From Arthrobacter sp. 18067 (GTDB lineage Bacteria; Actinomycetota; Actinomycetes; Actinomycetales; Micrococcaceae), in the NCBI RefSeq assembly GCF_902706295.1, contig NZ_CACSJJ010000014.1:1-64000 (forward strand): a stretch of 64,000 bases of DNA, read 5' to 3'. A program made the translations under genes and the position numbers. The notes beneath the pieces are model-generated. The model did no database searches and was not told the origin of the DNA. It was given only the letters and a program-made list of their open reading frames with translations. How positions within the stretch are numbered: position 1 is the stretch's first letter; every line of letters begins with the position of its first letter. This document shows positions 52,303 to 61,392 of this stretch, in pieces.

Positions 52303-54600
52303 CTAGGAGCGCACCGCCATGCTCGGATCCAGCTGCTCGATGCCCTCCGGAGTCACCAGCACAACGCGGGCTGTGCAGATGTCGTAGAACAGACCCGTGG
52401 CCTGCACCTGACCGGAGGCAAGGGCAGGGCCCGTGACGGGGTGGTCCTCCAGCTTCCGGAGCTGCATGGCAATGTTCACCATGCTCAGCTGGTCCAGCCT
52501 GCTGTATCCGTCGGCCTCGGCCGCACGGGCAACAGGGTGGCCGGCCAGCAACGCCGAGTAGCTGGGACGCGCGTGCTCCAGCCACGAATCGAATCCCGCG
52601 CCGAGGGCTGGTGCAGAACCCTCAGCATCAGCAATGACGGCTTTCATCGCACCGCAATTGGAGTGGCCGCAAATGACAATCGAATCCACTGACAACGCCT
52701 TGACAGCAAAGGACAGTGCGGAGTCGATGGAGGCATCCCGGCCATCGCTGCACACCACGTTGCCAATATTGCGGAGCGTGAGAAGGTCGCCCGGTCCGCT
52801 GCTGGTGATCAGGTTGGGGTTGACGCGGGAGTCGACGCAAGCCACGAACAGCGTGTCCGGGTTCTGGCTTTCAGTGAGGTCCTGAACCAGGGGGCGGACC
52901 TTGTCCGCGTGGCGACGATGGTACTTGTCGATGCCCAGGAGGATCGACCGCAGCGGCGGCTGCCCGCCGTCGTCGTCTGCTGTTGGACCGTCACCGGACG
53001 GCAGCCAGGACGTGCGCGGCGGCAGCGGGAATTCGCGCGGGTCCTGCCGCTGGGGAGTGTTGTCCTCAGCATCGGTGAAGGCGGTGGTTCCATGTTCCTC
53101 CAGCACCACGGAGGCACCGGTATTACGGTGCTGCTTCTGCCAGGCCACCAACGCTTCGCGGAAGGCGTGGTCCAGGTAGTCGGCGTTGAGTTCCACCACG
53201 GCGTCCTGGCCTTCTGGAACGGAGTGGAGGACGCGGTTGAGCCGGGGCAGCGCGAAGAAGCTGCACGATCCGGCGATGATAACGCGCCACGGCAGGGCCG
53301 GACCGGCGGGCGCATGGGCGTTGATCTGCGCCCGGAGAACGCGCCACAGAACGCAGAGGGCGGCGAGGGCCAGGCCGATCATGACGCCTTCGAGCAGGTT
53401 AAGGACTACGACGCACACCAGAGTGACGCTGTAAACCAGGAGCTCGCCGGTGCGGAGGCTGGTACGAATGTCCGCGACCTTGATGAGCTTCGCGCCGATG
53501 ACCAACAACAGGCCGGCCAGCACGGACAGCGGAATGAGTTGAATGAGCCCGGCGAACAGTGCGGAAAACACCAAGACCCAGACGCCGTGCAGGATGGCGG
53601 AGGTGCGGCTCGCGGCGCCCGCTTCAACGTTGGTGGCGCTGCGGACAATCACACCGGTCACCGGGAGTCCGCCTAGCATGCCGGAGACGACGTTGGCGGA
53701 GCCTTGCCCCACCAGTTCGCGGTTGAGGTTGGTGCGCGAGCCGCCGTGCATTTTATCGACGGCGACGGCTGACAGGAGCGATTCGATACTCGCAATCAGG
53801 GCCACCGTGATGACGGCCATGCCCGCTGCGCGCCAGTTGCCGTCGGGCAGGCTTGGGAGGGCGATGGCGTCGAAAATGGACCCGCTGAAACTGATGCGCT
53901 CAACGTTTGGAGCCACCGCTACGGACAAGGCAGTGACGGCGACGACGGCGGCCAGCGGGCCAGGCACTTTTCGCACCGCTGCCGGCAAGTACTTCCAGGC
54001 CATCAAGATGGCAACAACGGCAAGCCCCAGCAATGCTGAGTGCAGCTCCACGTTGGTGATGGCCGCTGGCAAAGCGGTCAGATTTTCGACGGCGGATCCA
54101 GCAGCTTGGCCGCCGAGCAGTACGTGGGCTTGCTGCAGGATGATGGTGATGCCAATGCCCGCGAGCATCGCCTTGACCACCACGGGCGACACTGCCAGCG
54201 CGGCCCGGCCAATACGGCTGACACCCATGAGTAACTGCACGACGCCGGCAGCCGCGGTGATGGCGCATGTCACCGCCCAGCCGAATTCGTCCACAAGACC
54301 GGCGACGACGACGGTCAGGCCGGCTGCGGGGCCGCTCACCTGCAGTGGGGACCCGCCCAGGCTGCCGGCAACGATTCCACCGACGGCGGCGGCGATGAGC
54401 CCGGCCATGACGGGGGCTCCGGAGGCAGCGGCAATGCCCAGGGAAAGAGGAAGTGCGACGAGGAAGACTACGAGGGACGCGGGAAGGTCCGCTCCGAGGT
54501 TGCTGAGGAAGCTTGGCTTGGCTGCAACATTGCCAGGGTTCTTTCCCGGCGGGCTGTGGGAGTCAGTGGGGACGGTAGCGGAATCGTTGGGCTGCGGCAT
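52303..54600 (-). CDS. SulP-family bicarbonate/anion transporter fused to beta-carbonic anhydrase
   Basis: The 765-residue protein joins a SulP transporter (about 25-470: ten or more spans, D-L-P-A-S-L-V-V-F-L-V-A-L-P-L-S-L-G and G-L-P-V-T-G-V-I-V-R-S-A-T-N) to a C-terminal beta-carbonic anhydrase (about 550-765). The zinc site is complete: C588 with the D590/R592 dyad in C-V-D-S-R, and H646/C649 in H-S-N-C. The anhydrase would convert the transported ion, bicarbonate, to or from CO2 at the membrane. ATG 54600 has AAGGA upstream; an earlier in-frame start is less likely. Inverted repeats at 54646-54679 may regulate it. Confidence 0.94.
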   Translation of the reverse strand: MPQPNDSATVPTDSHSPPGKNPGNVAAKPSFLSNLGADLPASLVVFLVALPLSLGIAAASGAPVMAGLIAAAVGGIVAGSLGGSPLQVSGPAAGLTVVVAGLVDEFGWAVTCAITAAAGVVQLLMGVSRIGRAALAVSPVVVKAMLAGIGITIILQQAHVLLGGQAAGSAVENLTALPAAITNVELHSALLGLAVVAILMAWKYLPAAVRKVPGPLAAVVAVTALSVAVAPNVERISFSGSIFDAIALPSLPDGNWRAAGMAVITVALIASIESLLSAVAVDKMHGGSRTNLNRELVGQGSANVVSGMLGGLPVTGVIVRSATNVEAGAASRTSAILHGVWVLVFSALFAGLIQLIPLSVLAGLLLVIGAKLIKVADIRTSLRTGELLVYSVTLVCVVVLNLLEGVMIGLALAALCVLWRVLRAQINAHAPAGPALPWRVIIAGSCSFFALPRLNRVLHSVPEGQDAVVELNADYLDHAFREALVAWQKQHRNTGASVVLEEHGTTAFTDAEDNTPQRQDPREFPLPPRTSWLPSGDGPTADDDGGQPPLRSILLGIDKYHRRHADKVRPLVQDLTESQNPDTLFVACVDSRVNPNLITSSGPGDLLTLRNIGNVVCSDGRDASIDSALSFAVKALSVDSIVICGHSNCGAMKAVIADAEGSAPALGAGFDSWLEHARPSYSALLAGHPVARAAEADGYSRLDQLSMVNIAMQLRKLEDHPVTGPALASGQVQATGLFYDICTARVVLVTPEGIEQLDPSMAVRS

Positions 54601-54645
54601 GGTGATCCTTGAGCTTGGGAATGCTGACCCTTCCAAGCTACGGAA

Positions 54646-54679
54646 CTTGTCACCGTTAATGACAACAGGAAGTGACAAG
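54646..54679 (-). promoter_or_regulatory. Inverted TTGTCAC repeats before the SulP-CA gene
   Basis: CTTGTCAC (54646-54653) and GTGACAAG (54672-54679) form an 8-bp inverted pair with 18 nt between. A GACAA at 54661 and a further GTGACAA at 54681 add half-sites. This looks like a multi-site operator. Confidence 0.45.
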
Positions 54680-54875
54680 CGTGACAAAAACTGTGAAGAT
54701 GCGCTTCATGTTGGGACCCACGGGAACTTTCGTGGGGGTGGAGCGCGTTGGGGCGTTCCGGGTCGTGAGCCCCGCCTGCGCAACAATGCGGCGCACATCA
54801 CAAACCGAACCGCCGGGGCTGTAGGATTCGCTGGTTGAAGCGATAGTCGCGCATTGGATTTTGGGGGTTGGGCTG

Positions 54876-56996
54876 TTGGCTGCTCTTGGTTTTTCTACGT
54901 TGTTTTCACGCTCGGCAGGGAAGCGTCTTTCGGCAGGGCTGCTGGCCGTCGTGGTGGTAGCTGCCCTATTGAGCGTGCTGGCTCCAGAAACGGGGCACGC
55001 GGACGTTGACTGGGGAAGGAGGGAGGTGGGCCGCACTCCATCCGGCCTCGCCGTGAACCAAGTGACCAACACGACCTACGTGCCAAACCTGGACGACGGC
55101 ACAGTGAGCGTTATGGGCAAATATGGGGAAGTCACCGCGACCATCTCCACAGTGAGTCAACCCCGTATCGCAGTGGTGAACACCGTAACCAATAAGGTCT
55201 ATGTCGCGCATTCCGGGGGCCAGGTCTCCATCATCGACGGCACCACGAACGCAATCACCACTGTGACAACCAATGGAAATCGTCCTGGAATCGCCATCAA
55301 CGAGAAAACAAACCAGGTTTATGTGGCATCCCCAAACTTGTTGAGCATTATTGACGGCACCACCAACGGATTGCGTTCAATCGCTACAGGTGTTAACGGC
55401 AGCAATGTAGCAATCAATAACGTCACCAACAAAGTCTATATTGCAGGCACTGATGGAAAGGTTGCAGTTGTTGATGTGGCAACCTCAGTTGTAACCAAAG
55501 TTCAGGCTGGGACATCCGGCGATGGAATTGCCGTGAACTCCCAAACTGGAACGATCTACGTGACGAATCCGGCCGCGGACACAGTGACCTCGATTGAGGG
55601 AGTTACAAATAGGCTCACAACATACTCCACCGGTGATGAACCGCGGGCGATCGGAATCAACAAGACCACCAACCAGATCTATGTGCTGAACTTGGCTGGC
55701 GCATCGCTGTCGGTTCTGGACGGCTCGACCCAGAAGATCACGCACCATCCCACCTCGCAGTACCCTCGGTATTTGGCGGTCAATGAGTCCTCGAACAAGG
55801 TCTACATCACGGAAGGTTACTCGGTCAGGGTTTTCAATGGATCAACGCATTCATCGGGGCTTGTGCGTCTTACGAACAAGTCCGCTGGAGAGATCGCTAT
55901 CAATGAAAAGACCAACACGATTTATGTAAGCGACCGTGAGGATGAGTCAATCCGCGTTATTGACGGTACCAACCACCCAGTGATGATCAACTCTGCTCCG
56001 CCAGTAGAGACCGGAATGGTAAATGAGTTCTACAGGGCATGGATAGACGGCTATGGGTCGCTAACTCCTGCACACAAGATCCTCGATGGCACATTACCTC
56101 CAGGGTTGTCACTGCTGGAGAATGGTTTCTTATCAGGGATTCCCACAAAGACGGGGAAATATACTTTCCGGGTTATTGTCTCCAATGGAGCCAGTCCCGA
56201 CGTCGTCTCACCTGCCTACACCATCACCATTGCAGAGAAAGAAGCCCGGCATGACTTCAACGGCGACAAAGCCGAAGACGTACTGGCCCGCGATGCCCAG
56301 GGTGCCCTCTGGCTCTACCCGGGGAACGGGCGGGGCGGCTGGAATGCCCGCGTAAAAGTCGGGCAAGGATGGCAGGTTATGAACTCCATCGTGGCGCCCG
56401 GTGACTTTAATGGCGACGGCCCCGTGGACCTAATGGCCTACGACTTCTCCGGGGTCTTATGGCTTTACCCCGGAAACGGACGCGCCGGCTGGCTGCCCCG
56501 CATCCGGATCGGGGAAGGATGGGGCGGCATGCGCAACATGACGGCCAGCGGTGACCTGGAACGCGATGGAAACCCAGATATCGTTACCAACTCTTCGGGA
56601 GACCTGTTGCACTATCGCGGTGACGGCAAGGGTGGCTGGTGGACCGGCTACGCGATAGGTGGCGGTTGGAACATCATGAACCACCTGGTAGGCCCCGGAG
56701 ACATCGATGGGGACGGATTGCAGGATTTACTCGCCAGAGATGGGCAGGGCAATCTGTGGCACTACGGGGGCGAAAAGACCCACACGACTTATCGGCCACA
56801 AGGAATAGTCGGCGTCGGGTGGAATGCCATGTCGGCCATCGTTGGGCCCGGCGACTTCAACGGCGACGGCAACGTGGACCTCCTGGCCCGCGACTCAGCC
56901 GGCACCCTCTGGCTCTACCCCGGCAACGGGAAAAGTGGTTGGCTCCCCCGGGTCCAAGTCGGTTCTGGCTGGAACGTCATGAACGCCATCATCTAG
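54876..56996 (+). CDS. Secreted beta-propeller protein with Ig-like and VCBS/FG-GAP repeats
   Basis: The 706-residue protein has an N-terminal hydrophobic segment (about 22-40, signal or anchor). Then come about seven YVTN-like propeller repeats of the form A-I/V-N-x-x-T-N-K/Q-V/I-Y-V (about 60-370), a putative Ig-like module (T-L-P-P-G-L-S-L...G-I-P-T-K-T-G-K-Y-T-F, about 395-450), and five FG-GAP repeats with Ca-binding D-F-N-G-D-G-x-x-D-L and W-L-Y-P-G-N-G (about 460-706). The start is uncertain: TTG 54876 has GGGGG 8 nt upstream, TTG 54861 is the alternative. The propeller half (55200-56200) is visibly richer in A and T than its neighbours. Likely a surface adhesin or sensor. Confidence 0.8.
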   Translation: MAALGFSTLFSRSAGKRLSAGLLAVVVVAALLSVLAPETGHADVDWGRREVGRTPSGLAVNQVTNTTYVPNLDDGTVSVMGKYGEVTATISTVSQPRIAVVNTVTNKVYVAHSGGQVSIIDGTTNAITTVTTNGNRPGIAINEKTNQVYVASPNLLSIIDGTTNGLRSIATGVNGSNVAINNVTNKVYIAGTDGKVAVVDVATSVVTKVQAGTSGDGIAVNSQTGTIYVTNPAADTVTSIEGVTNRLTTYSTGDEPRAIGINKTTNQIYVLNLAGASLSVLDGSTQKITHHPTSQYPRYLAVNESSNKVYITEGYSVRVFNGSTHSSGLVRLTNKSAGEIAINEKTNTIYVSDREDESIRVIDGTNHPVMINSAPPVETGMVNEFYRAWIDGYGSLTPAHKILDGTLPPGLSLLENGFLSGIPTKTGKYTFRVIVSNGASPDVVSPAYTITIAEKEARHDFNGDKAEDVLARDAQGALWLYPGNGRGGWNARVKVGQGWQVMNSIVAPGDFNGDGPVDLMAYDFSGVLWLYPGNGRAGWLPRIRIGEGWGGMRNMTASGDLERDGNPDIVTNSSGDLLHYRGDGKGGWWTGYAIGGGWNIMNHLVGPGDIDGDGLQDLLARDGQGNLWHYGGEKTHTTYRPQGIVGVGWNAMSAIVGPGDFNGDGNVDLLARDSAGTLWLYPGNGKSGWLPRVQVGSGWNVMNAII

Positions 56997-57028
56997 AGGC
57001 CAGAACAAAGCACGCAGAATCACCAAGT

Positions 57029-57060
57029 ACGACGGCGGCAACCACCCGCCGTCGTTCTCT
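57029..57060 (+). terminator. Terminator after the propeller protein
   Basis: A 10-bp stem (57029-57038 with 57046-57055) followed by TCTCTT. Confidence 0.75.
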
Positions 57061-57108
57061 TGCCCTCCACACGCATAACCTAAGGCTCCTTAGTTTAGGC
57101 TTGGGGTC

Positions 57109-58197
57109 ATGAGCGACTCCGAAGCCCAGCCAGTACGCATCAGTTCCGAACCTGCCCAGCTGCAAGCCCTCGAGCCCATGCTGGAAAAGATGCGGGAAGC
57201 GGTGGGCGATGTCCCTGCACTGCTGGCAATAGCCGAGGAAATCGGCCAAACCGCCCCCAAGCCCGGCGAGGGAAATACCGCCAAGCTCTGGGAACTCCTG
57301 GCATCCGTCACAGCCGTGGATGTGGCGTCCGGGCGGGCGCTTGAGCCTCACTTGGACGCCGTAGCGATTCTGGAGCAGGCCGGAAATCACAACCAGCCGG
57401 AGGGCGCCTGGGGAGTCTTCGCCGCCGAAGGCCCCGGCTTGAAGCTCGAGGCCAAGCGCGACGACGCCGGGAATTACGTCCTCAACGGATCCAAACCGTG
57501 GTGCTCGCTCGCCTCCCAACTGGACGGTGCCGTGATCACCGCCCACACCGAAGACAACAAACGGGCCGCCTTCGCCGTGCACCTCAAAGACCCAGGGGTG
57601 ACCTGCGAAACACCGCAGTGGACCAGCCGAGGTCTCCAGGAAATTCCCAGCGGCACCGTCCACTTCGACCAAGTCCTCGCAACCCCGGTCGGCGGCGAGG
57701 GGTGGTACTTCACACGACCCGGCTTCGCCTGGGGCGGCATGGGCGTTGCGGCGTGCTGGCTTGGCGGAGCAGTTGCCCTTGCCCGGGATTTCAAGACCGC
57801 GCTGGCGAAGGGCGCGGACAACGGCAGGGAACCGGACCAAATCGCCCTCGCCTCCCTGGGCGAGGTGGACCGGATCATCACATCCGTGACCGGGTACCTG
57901 GCCCAAGCGGCAGAGAGAATCGACGCCGGCGAACTGGACAGCCGCGGCGCTGACACCACAGAAACCAACGGCCCCAGCGCCTGGAGCGAAGCCCTGCGCA
58001 TCCGCGGAACGGTGGCCGCCGCCGTCGAGCGTGTCCAAACAGTGGTGACGCAAAACCTCGGCCCCGCGCCGCTGGCGTTCAACGAAGCCTACGGAAAGCG
58101 CATGGCCGATCTCTCGCTGTACATCCGGCAGCACCACGCCATGCGGGACGACGCTCAACTTGGCGCGCTGACGCTGAAGGGGGAACGCCAGTGGTGA
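57109..58197 (+). CDS. Acyl-CoA dehydrogenase-like flavoprotein
   Basis: The 362-residue protein follows the acyl-CoA dehydrogenase layout: helical N-domain, a beta-domain with W-G-V-F-A-A-E-G-P-G-L and Y-V-L-N-G-S-K-P-W-C-S, and a helical C-domain. It is shorter than the usual 380-400 residues and lacks an obvious catalytic Glu context, so it may not act on acyl-CoA. It overlaps the deacetylase-methyltransferase gene by 7 bp, and a glycosyltransferase follows, which suggests a role in tailoring a glycolipid or secondary metabolite rather than beta-oxidation. Confidence 0.8.
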   Translation: MSDSEAQPVRISSEPAQLQALEPMLEKMREAVGDVPALLAIAEEIGQTAPKPGEGNTAKLWELLASVTAVDVASGRALEPHLDAVAILEQAGNHNQPEGAWGVFAAEGPGLKLEAKRDDAGNYVLNGSKPWCSLASQLDGAVITAHTEDNKRAAFAVHLKDPGVTCETPQWTSRGLQEIPSGTVHFDQVLATPVGGEGWYFTRPGFAWGGMGVAACWLGGAVALARDFKTALAKGADNGREPDQIALASLGEVDRIITSVTGYLAQAAERIDAGELDSRGADTTETNGPSAWSEALRIRGTVAAAVERVQTVVTQNLGPAPLAFNEAYGKRMADLSLYIRQHHAMRDDAQLGALTLKGERQW

Positions 58198-59549
58198 CTT
58201 TCTCCCACACTGACGCCGGAACGCCGGAACAGGAATGGGCAGCGTCGGGGGTAGCTGCCCTCCCCGAACTGCCGCTGGACACATCCGAACTCGCGGCCCT
58301 GACCTTCGTGGTGTTGGCCGCGCATCCGGACGATGAAACGCTCGGCGCCGGCGGCTTTCTGGCCAGACTGCACGCGGCCGGGGCCGCGATCGAACTAGTC
58401 CTCTGCACCGCAGGCGAGGCATCGCATCCGGACTCGCAAACCACGACGCCGGAACGGCTTGCCGCTGTCAGGCTCGCTGAATTCACCACGGCGGTGTCAG
58501 GGCTGGCGCCCAGCGCGACGTTGCGGTTCCTGGAACTCCCCGACGGACAGTTGGCTGCCCATGCTGACCGTATTGCTGCGGCCATTCGCGAGAGCATCGC
58601 GGGGCGAACGGCGGAGGAAGTTGTGATCGTGGCCCCCTACCGGTCAGACGGACACACGGACCACGACACCCTCGGCAAGGTCGCCGCGGACCTCGCCACA
58701 CAAGACGGCTACGGACTTCTGGAATACCCCATTTGGTACTGGTTGTGGGCAGGAACTGGGGACACCACCTGGAGTAGTTGGGTACGCGTGCCCCTGAGCC
58801 AGGAAGAACAACAAGCCAAGTCCGCCGCGATGCGCGCCCACGCCTCGCAAACGGAACCGCTGTCAGGGCAACCGGGCGATGAGACGCTGCTTTCCGGGAC
58901 GTTCCTGGAGCACTTCGAGCGGCCGTGGGAAACGTTCGCCTGGCACCCCTCCCATTCCGGCAACAACAGCGCCGTGGACGCCGAGCGGATCTTCGACGAG
59001 GTCCACCGCCGCGAAGAGGACCCTTGGAGCTACACCACCAGCTGGTATGAGCGCCGCAAACGGGCACTGACCCTGGCTGCCTTGCCCCGTGAAAGCTACG
59101 AATCCGGGCTGGAGATCGGGTGTTCCATCGGCACCCTCAGCGAAGAACTCGCCCGGCGCTGCGGGACGTTCCTTGGCGTGGATGCGAGCTCCGCGGCACT
59201 GGCCCAAGCCGCGAAGAGGCTCGCCGGGCACCCTTCCGCGGAGGTCAAACACCTGATCATGCCCCAGGAGTGGCCGGAGGGCTCGTTTGATCTGGTGGTC
59301 CTGTCCGAGACCGGCTACTACTTGTCACCGGAAGAACTCACCGAACTCCTGGCCCGGATCCAGGCCTCCACCAGGCTGGGCGGGACCCTTGTTCTGTGCC
59401 ACTGGAGGCACCCGATCTCCGGATGGCAACTCGACGCGGAATCGGTCCATGCCATGGCCCGCACCCACCTCGGCTGGCCAACCCACGGGCTCTATCAGGA
59501 GAAGGACTTCATGCTGGAAGTCTTCACAGCACCGGACACCTCGCCATGA
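58191..59549 (+). CDS. Fusion of PIG-L deacetylase and SAM-dependent methyltransferase
   Basis: The 452-residue protein has two enzymes in one chain. A PIG-L/LmbE zinc deacetylase fills about 35-240 (A-A-H-P-D-D-E-T at 43-50 with H45, D47, D48; R-S-D-G-H-T-D-H-D further on). A class I methyltransferase of NodS type fills about 290-450 (L-E-I-G-C-S-I-G-T-L-S, F-L-G-V-D-A-S). NodS and NodB do the same pair of steps, N-deacetylation and N-methylation, on chitin-type sugars, so an N-acetylated sugar is the likely substrate (inference). The start is GTG 58191 or 58194. It overlaps both neighbours. Confidence 0.88.
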   Translation: MVTFSHTDAGTPEQEWAASGVAALPELPLDTSELAALTFVVLAAHPDDETLGAGGFLARLHAAGAAIELVLCTAGEASHPDSQTTTPERLAAVRLAEFTTAVSGLAPSATLRFLELPDGQLAAHADRIAAAIRESIAGRTAEEVVIVAPYRSDGHTDHDTLGKVAADLATQDGYGLLEYPIWYWLWAGTGDTTWSSWVRVPLSQEEQQAKSAAMRAHASQTEPLSGQPGDETLLSGTFLEHFERPWETFAWHPSHSGNNSAVDAERIFDEVHRREEDPWSYTTSWYERRKRALTLAALPRESYESGLEIGCSIGTLSEELARRCGTFLGVDASSAALAQAAKRLAGHPSAEVKHLIMPQEWPEGSFDLVVLSETGYYLSPEELTELLARIQASTRLGGTLVLCHWRHPISGWQLDAESVHAMARTHLGWPTHGLYQEKDFMLEVFTAPDTSP

Positions 59550-60286
59550 CGGACCCTCAAACCATCACCAGCGTCATTGTGGTGATGCCCGCCCATAACG
59601 AGGACCGGCATATCGGCAAGGCCCTCGCAGCGCTCAAGACAGCAGCGGACGCCTTGCAACGGGAGCGACCGGGAACCAGCGTTTCCATCGTCGTCGTCCT
59701 GGACTGCTGCACGGACCGCTCCGCTGACATTACGGCAGCGTACGTTTCCGCCGACCCCCGTTTCGGCGCCATGGACGTGAGACTGCGGAGTACCGGTGCC
59801 AGCCGCGACGCCGGCATCCTCACCGCCTTGGATTGCATGCCCGGAGACGGACCAGCGACTACCTGGTTGGCGACCACCGATGCCGACTCCGCGGTCCCGG
59901 AACACTGGCTCGTGCGGCAAGTGGAGCTGGCCAACGCGGGAGCCGACGCCATCCTCGGCTCGGTTGAACCAGACCCCGACGACGTGGATCCGGCAGTACT
60001 GAGGCGCTGGCTGGAACTACACCCGTTCCGCGAGGACCACCCCCACATCTATGGAGCCAACCTGGGCATCAGGGCATCGGCGTATCTCGCGGTGGGCGGG
60101 TTCCCGAAACTGCGGGCCCACGAAGACCGGGTCCTTGTTGAACAGCTCCGCCGCCACAGATTCGTGGTCACCGCGACGGACACTACCCGGGTGGTGACCT
60201 CCGGGCGGACCCACGCCCGCGCGCCGGAGGGTTTCGCGGCCTACCTTCGCACCTTGGGCGCGGACCTTCCGGTTGCGACGGGCTAA
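59546..60286 (+). CDS. Family 2 glycosyltransferase
   Basis: The 246-residue enzyme is a soluble GT-A domain: V-I-V-V-M-P-A-H-N-E at the start, V-V-L-D-C-C-T-D, the metal motif T-T-D-A-D-S near 113 and an H-E-D-R-V-L-V-E-Q-L motif near 193 with the likely catalytic Asp. It overlaps the deacetylase-methyltransferase gene by ATGA and ends the three-gene operon. Donor and acceptor sugars are not evident. Confidence 0.88.
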   Translation: MTDPQTITSVIVVMPAHNEDRHIGKALAALKTAADALQRERPGTSVSIVVVLDCCTDRSADITAAYVSADPRFGAMDVRLRSTGASRDAGILTALDCMPGDGPATTWLATTDADSAVPEHWLVRQVELANAGADAILGSVEPDPDDVDPAVLRRWLELHPFREDHPHIYGANLGIRASAYLAVGGFPKLRAHEDRVLVEQLRRHRFVVTATDTTRVVTSGRTHARAPEGFAAYLRTLGADLPVATG

Positions 60287-60330
60287 GCGTCCATCACTGA
60301 AGGGGTTTTGGCCCGCCCGCTCACCTGCAG

Positions 60331-61272
60331 TCAGTCGAGCAGCGCTACGCCGAACTCAGCGACGACGGCCCGCAATTCCCTGAGGTAGTGCTGCGCTTGG
60401 TCGGTAAGGGGGATCGCTGCGTGGCCGATCCAGCCGATCTCGATGCGTTCGTCAACGTCGAGCGGGATGGCGACGATCTCCGGGTCGAGCTGCCCGCTGA
60501 TGATGCCCGTCGAGATCGTGTAGCCGTGGAGCCCGATCATGAGGTTGAAGATCGTGGCACGGTCTGAGACCCGGATCTCCTGCTTACTGGACATGGTGGA
60601 GAGAATCTCCTCGGCGAAGTAAAAAGAGTTGTTCGCACCTTGATCGAAGGTCAGTCGCGGCAAGCCGGCGAGATCATCGAGGGTCGCACGCTCTTTTGTG
60701 GCGAGCGGGTTGTTCCGTGAAATGAAAATGTGCGGATCGGCGAGGAAAAGCGGAGTGAACGCGAGACCGGATTCCCGGAGCAGCTTGTCGATGACCTTCC
60801 GGTTGAAATCGTTCCGGTAGAGGATGCCTATCTCGCTGCGGAGCGTCCGGACATCCTCGATGATGTCCCAGGTGCGGGACTCACGCAGGGAGAACTCGTA
60901 TTCGGCCACATCAGTGGCCTTGACCATCCGGACGAAGGCGTCCACCGCGAACGAGTAGTGCTGCGTTGACACCCCGAGCAGACGTCGCGTCGGTGGCCTG
61001 CCAAGGTAGCGCTGCTCGAGGAGAGCGAACTGCTCGACGACTTGCCGCGCGTAGCCGAGGAACTCTACCCCGTCGGCGGTGAGGGTGGCCCCGCGGGCGG
61101 AGCGAACCAGGAGCGCACGGCCCACCCGGGCCTCAAGGTCCTTCATCGATGCGGACATAGTCGGCTGCGCAACGTAGAGAAGATCGGCGGCCGCGGAGAT
61201 CGACCCCTCCGCTGCAACTTCTATGAAGTAGCGGAGTTGCTGCAGGGTCAATCCGCTCGAAATCTGGGCCAT
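60331..61272 (-). CDS. LysR-family regulator divergent from the methionine genes
   Basis: The 313-residue protein has the LysR winged helix (L-T-L-Q-Q-L-R-Y-F-I-E-V-A-A-E-G-S-I-S-A near the start; V-A-Q-P-T-M-S-A-S-M) and an effector domain. It is divergent from mesX/mesD and so is the likely regulator of that methionine operon. No ribosome site precedes ATG 61272. Instead the -10-like TATAGA ends 8 nt before the ATG, suggesting a leaderless message. Confidence 0.9.
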   Translation of the reverse strand: MAQISSGLTLQQLRYFIEVAAEGSISAAADLLYVAQPTMSASMKDLEARVGRALLVRSARGATLTADGVEFLGYARQVVEQFALLEQRYLGRPPTRRLLGVSTQHYSFAVDAFVRMVKATDVAEYEFSLRESRTWDIIEDVRTLRSEIGILYRNDFNRKVIDKLLRESGLAFTPLFLADPHIFISRNNPLATKERATLDDLAGLPRLTFDQGANNSFYFAEEILSTMSSKQEIRVSDRATIFNLMIGLHGYTISTGIISGQLDPEIVAIPLDVDERIEIGWIGHAAIPLTDQAQHYLRELRAVVAEFGVALLD

Positions 61273-61281
61273 AGGAAAATT

Positions 61282-61297
61282 CTATATCAATGCATAG
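61282..61297. promoter_or_regulatory. LysR-type box and -10 element in the mesX divergent promoter
   Basis: CTATATCAATGCATAG has CTAT/ATAG arms and the T-N11-A form of LysR-family sites. Its left part is also the -10 (TATAGA on the minus strand) of the LysR gene, so binding would repress the regulator's own transcription. Confidence 0.5.
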
Positions 61298-61392
61298 CAA
61301 CCACTAGTTACCTGATACCCCTCCCTAGGCTGCACCATGGATACATCCCCTTCGGAAAGGCCGTCTCCGGCCCATCAACGGAATGGCAGCAC

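Noticed and set aside
54656..55072. Minus-strand frame upstream of the propeller gene
   Set aside because: It overlaps the start of the propeller protein gene, has no recognisable domain or ribosome site, and reads as a shadow of that gene's signal region.
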